A stretch of 6,164 nucleotides of DNA, taken from assembly GCA_029881775.1 (NCBI GenBank), contig JAOULY010000135.1, positions 1 through 6,164 of the forward strand, in the 5' to 3' direction. This stretch comes from Gammaproteobacteria bacterium (GTDB lineage Bacteria; Pseudomonadota; Gammaproteobacteria; UBA9214). A program made the translations under genes and the position numbers. The notes under the pieces were generated by a model, which worked only from the letters and a program-made list of their open reading frames with translations, was not told where the DNA came from and ran no database searches. This document shows, in pieces, positions 1-3,898 of this stretch (the first letter of the stretch is position 1; each line of letters starts with the position of its first letter).

Positions 1-1
1 G

Positions 2-427
2 TTCGAAGAGATGGACCGGTGGTTCGAGAATGTTTTGCCGAGGGGCTGGATGCAGCCGTTCCGCAGGGGCTGGCCGGCATGGGAGGATTTTCCCCGCTTT
101 GAAAGCCAGATGCCGAAGGTCGATGTAATCGATCGCGATGACGAGGTGCTGGTGCGGGCCGAGGTGCCCGGGGTCGACAAGAATGATCTGGATGTATCTG
201 TATCCGATGGAACGGTTACGATCCGCGGCGAGACACGGCGCGAGCAAAAGGAAGAGAAGGGCGACTATTTCCGCAGCGAGATTTCGCACGGTGCGTTCTT
301 GCGCACGGTGTTGTTGCCCGGCCCGGTCGATCCGGACAAGGTCAAGAGCAGGTTCAGGGACGGTGTGCTGGAGTTGACCCTGCAGAAGGTCGAGAAATCA
401 CGGCGGCGTACCATCAAGATCGACTAG
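2..427 (+). CDS. Small heat-shock protein, Hsp20/alpha-crystallin family (5' partial)
   Basis: ATP-independent cytoplasmic chaperone that binds unfolding proteins and holds them for refolding by other chaperones (family knowledge). Counting from the ATG at 11, the alpha-crystallin domain covers about residues 35-133. It has the early beta-strand segment with an EVPGV turn (51-55), the conserved block SRFRDGVLELTL (113-124, with Ser where many members have Ala), and a C-terminal I-K-I motif (135-137) of the I-x-I type that docks in a neighbouring subunit. The three codons before the ATG (Phe-Glu-Glu) stay open and make FEEMDRWFENV, which resembles the usual Hsp20 N-terminal helix, and no Shine-Dalgarno sequence precedes the ATG. 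I therefore think the gene starts left of the window and this is a fragment. The family is usually heat-shock regulated, but the promoter is not in view. Family assignment is firm; the start is unknown. Confidence 0.95.
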   Translation, partial: FEEMDRWFENVLPRGWMQPFRRGWPAWEDFPRFESQMPKVDVIDRDDEVLVRAEVPGVDKNDLDVSVSDGTVTIRGETRREQKEEKGDYFRSEISHGAFLRTVLLPGPVDPDKVKSRFRDGVLELTLQKVEKSRRRTIKID

Positions 428-429
428 TC

Positions 430-523
430 GCCGCACACTGATTGCAGGCAGGAACGACCTGCGGCGCAAGGCTGCGCCGCAGGTGCTCGGCAGCAAGCCG
501 CACTGATCTGTCCATTGCAGGCA
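430..523 (+). repeat. Imperfect direct repeat, each copy followed by a hairpin
   Basis: Two segments share the order GCCGCA, then an ACTGAT core, then ATTGCAGGCA (430-450 and 497-523). ATTGCAGGCA is identical at 441-450 and 514-523. The second copy carries a few extra bases in the middle. Each copy lies just before a GC-rich hairpin (457-484 and 527-545). It may be a local duplication of a small module or coincidence in a short GC-rich gap. Confidence 0.3.
457..484 (+). terminator. Strong 12-bp hairpin after the hsp20 gene
   Basis: A perfect inverted repeat of 12 bp (ACCTGCGGCGCA at 457-468 and its complement at 473-484) surrounds a 4-nt loop, starting 29 nt after the Hsp20 stop codon. The stem is GC-rich and very stable. 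There is no T-run on either side, so it is not a textbook intrinsic terminator. It may terminate weakly, or protect or process the 3' end of the hsp20 mRNA. It lies in the convergent gap between two genes, which fits a terminator role. Confidence 0.55.
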
Positions 524-526
524 TGT

Positions 527-545
527 CCGCCGGGCCCTCCGGCGG
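527..545 (-). terminator. Hairpin after the STAS gene
   Basis: CCGCCGG (527-533) and CCGGCGG (539-545) form a 7-bp stem with a 5-nt loop, 12 nt beyond the end of the STAS gene in its direction of transcription. An outer inverted repeat, ACTGATC (502-508) with GATCAGT (556-562), brackets it and overlaps the STAS stop codon. No T-run follows, so termination activity is uncertain. Confidence 0.4.
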
Positions 546-557
546 GAACTGCCGTGA

Positions 558-947
558 TCAGTCGATGATGAAGCCTGCAGGCAACAGTGCCAGACGGTTG
601 CGCATGGCAGCGGAGCTGTTGATCAGGCGGATCTCGCACAATCTCGAGCCCAGGCGGCGTTTCAGTAACAGCAGTATGGCCAGCCCCGAATCCTGGATGC
701 GCAGGGTGCGCCCAAGATCAATGATGACGCGGGAAATCGGGTGGTGACGGGCGAGTTCGCGGATACGCTGCACCGGTCCTGCACAACGCAGGTCAAGCAC
801 GGAGCCGGCGTCCAGGGTAACGACGGCGTCACCGCCGGCGCGCTGCCTGTACAAATGGACCACTGTGCTGTCTGCGGCGCCGCTGTTGCCTGCTGAACCG
901 GGCGGGCAATGCTCCCTGGGCGCATGTCCGGTTGCTGTCATCTTCAT
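558..947 (-). CDS. STAS-domain protein (anti-anti-sigma-factor-like)
   Basis: 129 residues. After a low-complexity N-terminal tail of about 38 residues comes a STAS fold (about 41-127): beta-strand and helix, the hydrophobic strand RVIIDLG (73-79), then IQDSGLAILLLL (84-95), which matches the conserved D-S-[ST]-G-L loop and following helix of SpoIIAA/RsbV-type proteins. One serine (S87) remains directly before the glycine; the residues before it are Q-D rather than the usual D-S. In relatives a Ser/Thr in this loop is phosphorylated by an anti-sigma kinase and controls partner binding. Whether S87 does this is not shown, and no kinase or phosphatase partner is in the window. Its ATG overlaps the stop of the upstream PilZ gene by 4 bp (ATGA, 944-947) and has no clear Shine-Dalgarno sequence of its own, so it is probably translated by coupling. 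The domain call is good; the role is unknown. Confidence 0.8.
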   Translation of the reverse strand: MKMTATGHAPREHCPPGSAGNSGAADSTVVHLYRQRAGGDAVVTLDAGSVLDLRCAGPVQRIRELARHHPISRVIIDLGRTLRIQDSGLAILLLLKRRLGSRLCEIRLINSSAAMRNRLALLPAGFIID

Positions 948-1303
948 GAGTTGGCCGACGTACCTTTCTTCGGCCAGCGGAACAGTTCTAACAGGTCGAT
1001 GTCATTGCCTGTGAGCAGTACGCCGATGCCGCTGCCGGTATGGTGCATGACGACGACTTCAAACGATTGCATGGCGGCACCTGCAGCGGCTGCCGGCAGC
1101 GCCGCGGTCAGTATTTGTCCCGGCTGCAGGTCAGTATGGCCGGTCTCGATGTACATGCCATCATGACAAATATTGCGGGTGCGGAAGCTGCCGGGCTCGC
1201 CGTCGTTGTGTGTCAGCCGTATGTCGCGTATCACCGGGTAACGCCGGCTGAACCGATGGTCCATCACCCGTTGGTTGTTAAATTCGGATTCTGTTATTTG
1301 CAT
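944..1303 (-). CDS. PilZ-domain protein, probable cyclic-di-GMP binder
   Basis: 119 residues, soluble, essentially one PilZ domain (about 15-112). PilZ domains bind cyclic-di-GMP through an N-terminal RxxxR motif and a later (D/N)xSxxG motif. Here RFSRR (17-21) supplies RxxxR, and NICHDG (44-49) occupies the second motif with cysteine in place of the usual serine (C46). The rest follows the family: the strand after RxxxR (VIRDIRL), GMYIET after the second motif, and a late strand FEVVVMHH...GIGVLL. Binding is likely but may be altered by the Ser-to-Cys change. The start is supported by a strong GGAGGAG 4 nt upstream. It is the first gene of a two-gene operon with the STAS gene, suggesting that cyclic-di-GMP input and STAS output act together. 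A PilZ domain with no output domain usually works through a partner protein, and the STAS protein is the obvious candidate (inference). Confidence 0.82.
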   Translation of the reverse strand: MQITESEFNNQRVMDHRFSRRYPVIRDIRLTHNDGEPGSFRTRNICHDGMYIETGHTDLQPGQILTAALPAAAAGAAMQSFEVVVMHHTGSGIGVLLTGNDIDLLELFRWPKKGTSANS

Positions 1304-1307
1304 TGTT

Positions 1308-1314
1308 CTCCTCC
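1308..1314 (-). promoter_or_regulatory. Ribosome binding site of the PilZ gene
   Basis: On the - strand GGAGGAG lies 4 nt before the ATG at 1303. It is a near-perfect, purine-only Shine-Dalgarno sequence, although the spacing is slightly short. It fixes the start of the PilZ gene and would also drive the coupled STAS gene. Confidence 0.75.
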
Positions 1315-1324
1315 ACCCATATCA

Positions 1325-1330
1325 ATTATG
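1325..1330 (-). promoter_or_regulatory. Possible -10 element for the PilZ-STAS operon
   Basis: CATAAT on the - strand matches the sigma-70 -10 consensus at five of six bases and lies in a short AT-rich stretch just upstream of the ribosome binding site. No good -35 hexamer is found 16-18 bp upstream. If it is used, the 5' leader would be only about 15 nt, or the promoter needs an activator. Weak candidate. Confidence 0.22.
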
Positions 1331-1368
1331 TACGCCATGCTGCAGAAGACATTCACGGGTGCCTACCG

Positions 1369-1480
1369 GGGAATCCCCGATTTTGTGTCCGCGACATCAT
1401 CGCGGCATTCCAAAGTCAGGGAAACCCCGATGGCAGCATGCGGGGATGGAACGCATACTCTGTGTGCGAAGGGTTCCCGA
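1369..1480. repeat. Three GGG(N)CCC(C)GA motifs about 50 bp apart
   Basis: GGGAATCCCCGAT (1369-1381) and GGGAAACCCCGAT (1419-1431) differ at one of 13 bases and start exactly 50 bp apart. A shorter relative, GGGTTCCCGA (1471-1480), starts 52 bp further on. Each copy is itself an imperfect inverted repeat, as expected for a dimeric DNA-binding protein. They lie upstream of the PilZ start, so they could be operator sites for the divergent genes. No known regulator site was recognised. Confidence 0.35.
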
Positions 1481-1555
1481 CATATACGCAGTCCGGGAGT
1501 GCGTTACGGGCAGGTTTCAGTACTCGCCTTTAGCTAACGTGATTTCGATAACACG

Positions 1556-1580
1556 ACAGGCGCGACGATTATCCGCCTGT
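1556..1580. promoter_or_regulatory. 7-bp inverted repeat upstream of the DUF2934 gene
   Basis: ACAGGCG (1556-1562) and CGCCTGT (1574-1580) are perfect complements separated by 11 bp, about 90 bp upstream of the DUF2934 start. The layout suits either an operator for a dimeric regulator or a weak hairpin in a leader. No T-run follows. Function is not known. Confidence 0.25.
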
Positions 1581-1668
1581 TGCGCCAGAGGCTCGACGCG
1601 CAGGTCATGACCGGGAAGTCTCCGCTGTAATCATTTATTCCGTTCAAAATCATAGCGAGGAAAACACG

Positions 1669-1908
1669 ATGGCTGCCAAAAAATCCACTGCTGTTGCCAC
1701 CCGGGTTGCTGCCGGTGGCACCCGTTCCGCCAGGGCCGAAACCGAAGCGCCGCAGACGGCCATGCGGGACCGCCGTCAATGGGTCGAGGAACGGGCCTAC
1801 TACAAGGCCGAACAACGCGGCTTTGCGCCGGGTATGGAGTTGCAGGACTGGCTGGAGGCGGAAGCCGAGTTTGAGACGGTGGAAGGCGCACTGAGTGAGG
1901 TTGCCTGA
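1669..1908 (+). CDS. Small DUF2934 family protein
   Basis: 79 residues, cytoplasmic, no signal peptide or membrane segment. The first ~30 residues are Ala/Thr/Lys-rich and look disordered. The core (about 33-68) is the DUF2934 motif: RRQWVEERAYYKAEQRGF followed by PGMELQDWLEAEAE, matching the family pattern of an aromatic-rich helix, a G-F turn and a D-W-L-x-A-E helix. The family's function is not established; it is common in environmental proteobacteria and is often found among stress and carbon-storage genes (general recollection). The ATG is preceded by GAGG (1657-1660) at 8 nt, a good spacing, and the gene is first on the + strand after the divergent region. The alpha-glucan phosphorylase gene follows after about 214 bp, so co-transcription is possible but not shown. 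Confidence 0.82.
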   Translation: MAAKKSTAVATRVAAGGTRSARAETEAPQTAMRDRRQWVEERAYYKAEQRGFAPGMELQDWLEAEAEFETVEGALSEVA

Positions 1909-1932
1909 AACCGGCCAGGGGAGGTTACGACC

Positions 1933-1980
1933 GTGCCCCCGGACGCGGATTGCGTGCCCGGGCGTCGCACCGATGAATAA
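1933..1980 (+). CDS. Possible 15-codon mini-ORF (leader peptide?)
   Basis: Twenty-four bases after the DUF2934 stop codon, a GTG begins a 15-codon frame (VPPDADCVPGRRTDE) ending in TAA. It is preceded by AGGGGAGG (1917-1924), among the strongest Shine-Dalgarno sequences in the window, at an ideal 8-nt spacing. No other good start uses this site. It could be a leader peptide ahead of the phosphorylase gene, a remnant of a lost gene, or chance. It resembles no known peptide and contains no run of regulatory codons. Low confidence. Confidence 0.25.
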   Translation: MPPDADCVPGRRTDE

Positions 1981-2122
1981 TCTGCGCCCTTGCAGCGGCG
2001 CCGCAGGCAGCTGATCAGTCGCTGGCCATTGACCGGCAGGCTGTCGTCATCCGCTTCGCCGGACCGTGTCTGCACCGGGTAGTCGTAACCGACCCGCCGG
2101 CAAGGCAACAGCAGTGATCTGG

Positions 2123-3817
2123 ATGCTGGCTGAATTCATTCACCATCCGCGCATCGCCTACTTCAGCATGGAGATCGCGCTGCGCAACGAGATTCATACC
2201 TACAGTGGCGGCCTGGGTGTGCTGGCAGGCGATACCCTGTGCACGGCGGCCGATCTCGAACTGCCGATGGTCGCGGTGACACTGATGAGCCGCCAGGGCT
2301 ATTTCAGGCAGCGTATCGATGCGCACGGCCGCCAGAGCGAGGAACCCGACCCCTGGAACCCGCAGCAGTGGCTGCAGCCGCTGGATGCCAAGGTGGCATT
2401 GACCATCAGTGGACGACAGGTCTGGATCGCGGCCTGGCTGTACGTGCTGCAGGGCAGCATGGGCGGGCGTCAGCCGGTCATCCTGCTGGATACCGATTTA
2501 CCGGAAAACGCGCGTGAGGACCGGCGTATCACCGACTACCTGTACGGTGGCGACGCCGCCTACCGTCTCAAGCAGGAGATGGTCCTTGGCATGGGGGGTG
2601 TGCGAATGCTGCAGGCGCTGGACTTCAAGGTCCAGCACTACCACATGAATGAAGGCCACTCCGCCATGCTGGCAGTGGAGTTGCTGCAGCGCTATGCCTA
2701 TCCACCCGAGGACTTGCGTCCGGGTGAATCTCCCTACAACGTGCCGCGCGTGCGCGACATGTGCAGCTTCACCACGCACACACCGGTGGAGTCGGGTCAT
2801 GACCGCTTTGGCTACGACCTGGTGCAACAGGTCGCCGATGAACTGCTCGAGCTGGGCGCGCTCAAGCACCTGGCCGGCGAGGATGCGCTCAACATGACCC
2901 GCCTGGCACTGAATCTCAGCGAGTACGTGAACGGTGTCGCCAAGCGACATGCGGAGCTGTCCCGCCAGATGTACCCGGGCTATCGCGTGCACGCCGTCAC
3001 CAACGGTGTTCATCCCTTCAACTGGACCTGTGAAGCTTTCCGTCGGCTGTACGATGCACAGCTCACGGGCTGGTGTCACGAGCCGGAACTGTTGATGCGT
3101 GCCGACTACTGTCTGTGGGACGATGCAGTCTGGGAAGCGCACGCCGTGGCCAGGCAAGCATTGATCGGGTGCGTGCGCGAACGTTCCGGCAAGGAACTGA
3201 ATGCCGACTGGCCGATCATCGGGTTTGCCCGGCGCATGACCGAGTACAAGCGTCCCGACCTGCTGTTTACCGACCTGGACCGGCTGCGTGCCATTGCACG
3301 CGAACAGCCGTTCCAGGTCGTGCTGGCCGGCAAGGCGCACCCGCATGACAGCCGCGGCAAGCAACAGATTGAAAATCTGCATGCGTACGCGCGCGATCTG
3401 GCTGATGTGCTGCCGGTGGTGTTTTTGTCCGATTACGATATGGATCTGGCGCGTCGCCTGGTCTCCGGCGCCGACATCTGGCTGAATACGCCGCAGCATC
3501 CGCTGGAGGCGTCCGGTACCAGTGGCATGAAGGCGGCCTTCAACGGTGTGCCGAGCCTCAGTGTGCTGGATGGCTGGTGGTTGGAAGGTTGCATCGAGGG
3601 CGTCACCGGCTGGGCGGTGGGTAACGGTTCGCAGGGTGACAGCAGCCTGGATGCCGCTTCGCTCTACCACAAGCTGGAGGCGGTCGTGTTGCCACTGTAC
3701 CGCACCGACCGCAGCGGCTGGATCGCAGTCATGAAAGGCGCGATTGCCCGCAATGCATCCTACTTCAACAGCCACCGGATGATGCGCCGTTATGCGACGG
3801 AGGCCTATATTCACTAG
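2123..3817 (+). CDS. glgP: Alpha-glucan (glycogen/maltodextrin) phosphorylase, short GT35 form
   Basis: Pyridoxal-phosphate enzyme that releases glucose-1-phosphate from the non-reducing ends of alpha-1,4-glucans using phosphate, in the cytoplasm. 564 residues from this ATG. Landmarks in this numbering: RIAYFSMEIAL near the N-terminus, the glycine loop GGLGVLAGD (29-37), HMNEGHSA (174-181), TTHTP (217-221), TNGVHPFNW (293-301), the phosphate-site segment RRMTEYKRP (370-378, corresponding to KRIHEYK of animal phosphorylase) and EASGTSGMK (462-470), whose K470 is the expected PLP-binding lysine. It belongs to the short alpha-glucan phosphorylase subfamily (TIGR02094-like) and lacks the N-terminal DUF3417 extension of longer members. 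The C-terminus (RMMRRYATEAY) looks complete. Start choice: a GTG at 2114 has AAGG at 8 nt and would add three residues; a GTG at 2066 has no ribosome site and adds residues without family similarity. No other glycogen genes are in view. Convergent with the kinase gene. Confidence 0.93.
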   Translation: MLAEFIHHPRIAYFSMEIALRNEIHTYSGGLGVLAGDTLCTAADLELPMVAVTLMSRQGYFRQRIDAHGRQSEEPDPWNPQQWLQPLDAKVALTISGRQVWIAAWLYVLQGSMGGRQPVILLDTDLPENAREDRRITDYLYGGDAAYRLKQEMVLGMGGVRMLQALDFKVQHYHMNEGHSAMLAVELLQRYAYPPEDLRPGESPYNVPRVRDMCSFTTHTPVESGHDRFGYDLVQQVADELLELGALKHLAGEDALNMTRLALNLSEYVNGVAKRHAELSRQMYPGYRVHAVTNGVHPFNWTCEAFRRLYDAQLTGWCHEPELLMRADYCLWDDAVWEAHAVARQALIGCVRERSGKELNADWPIIGFARRMTEYKRPDLLFTDLDRLRAIAREQPFQVVLAGKAHPHDSRGKQQIENLHAYARDLADVLPVVFLSDYDMDLARRLVSGADIWLNTPQHPLEASGTSGMKAAFNGVPSLSVLDGWWLEGCIEGVTGWAVGNGSQGDSSLDAASLYHKLEAVVLPLYRTDRSGWIAVMKGAIARNASYFNSHRMMRRYATEAYIH

Positions 3818-3826
3818 CTGCTGCGC

Positions 3827-3898
3827 GGGCAGTTATGCCCTGTGCAACAGCACGTCCCGCAGACATCCCGCGGGCCTGATCGTTGTTGAGAACTGCCC
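3827..3898. terminator. Inverted repeats in the glgP/kinase convergent gap
   Basis: GGGCA/TGCCC with a GTTA loop (3827-3840) makes a 5-bp hairpin 9 nt after the phosphorylase stop. The same left arm extended, GGGCAGTT (3827-3834), is also perfectly complementary to AACTGCCC (3891-3898), which directly abuts the kinase stop codon. The two pairings exclude each other. CCCGCGGG (3867-3874) lies between. There is no T-run, so a bidirectional terminator is plausible but not certain. Confidence 0.35.

Larger units (their letters stand above)
1304..1668. other. Divergent gene-free region with several inverted repeats
   Basis: 365 bp between the start of the PilZ gene (- strand) and the start of the DUF2934 gene (+ strand). 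Open frames crossing it show no recognisable protein family and no convincing ribosome binding site. It holds a cluster of potential stems: CGGGGA/TCCCCG around one base (1367-1379), CCGCGA/TCGCGG with a 5-nt loop (1389-1405), and CGCATAC/GTGTGCG with a 3-nt loop and one G-U pair (1452-1468). It also holds a 7-bp inverted repeat (1556-1580) and the 10-bp palindrome GGTCATGACC (1603-1612). It must contain the promoters of both flanking genes. It could also encode a small structured RNA or a long 5' leader, but no known riboswitch was recognised. Confidence 0.6.

Noticed and set aside
1304..1400. Cyclic-di-GMP riboswitch upstream of the PilZ gene
   Set aside because: Considered because of the PilZ context, but the conserved GEMM-type sequence blocks are not visible.
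1040..1537. 165-codon frame on the + strand over the PilZ gene and the divergent region
   Set aside because: Half is antisense to the PilZ gene, and the rest shows no family resemblance or ribosome binding site.
1541..1552. TTCGATAA resembling a FliA (sigma-28) -10 element
   Set aside because: No TAAA-type -35 element at the required distance.
1534..1815. 93-codon frame on the - strand over the DUF2934 start
   Set aside because: Antisense to a recognised family and of unlikely composition; no supporting signals.
1995..2004. GCGGCGCCGC palindrome between the DUF2934 and phosphorylase genes
   Set aside because: Short, no loop, and common by chance in GC-rich sequence; no adjacent features support a role.
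2498..3814. 438-codon open frame on the - strand opposite the phosphorylase gene
   Set aside because: It lies wholly antisense to a confidently identified gene, has no recognisable domains, and long antisense frames are expected in GC-rich codon-biased DNA.
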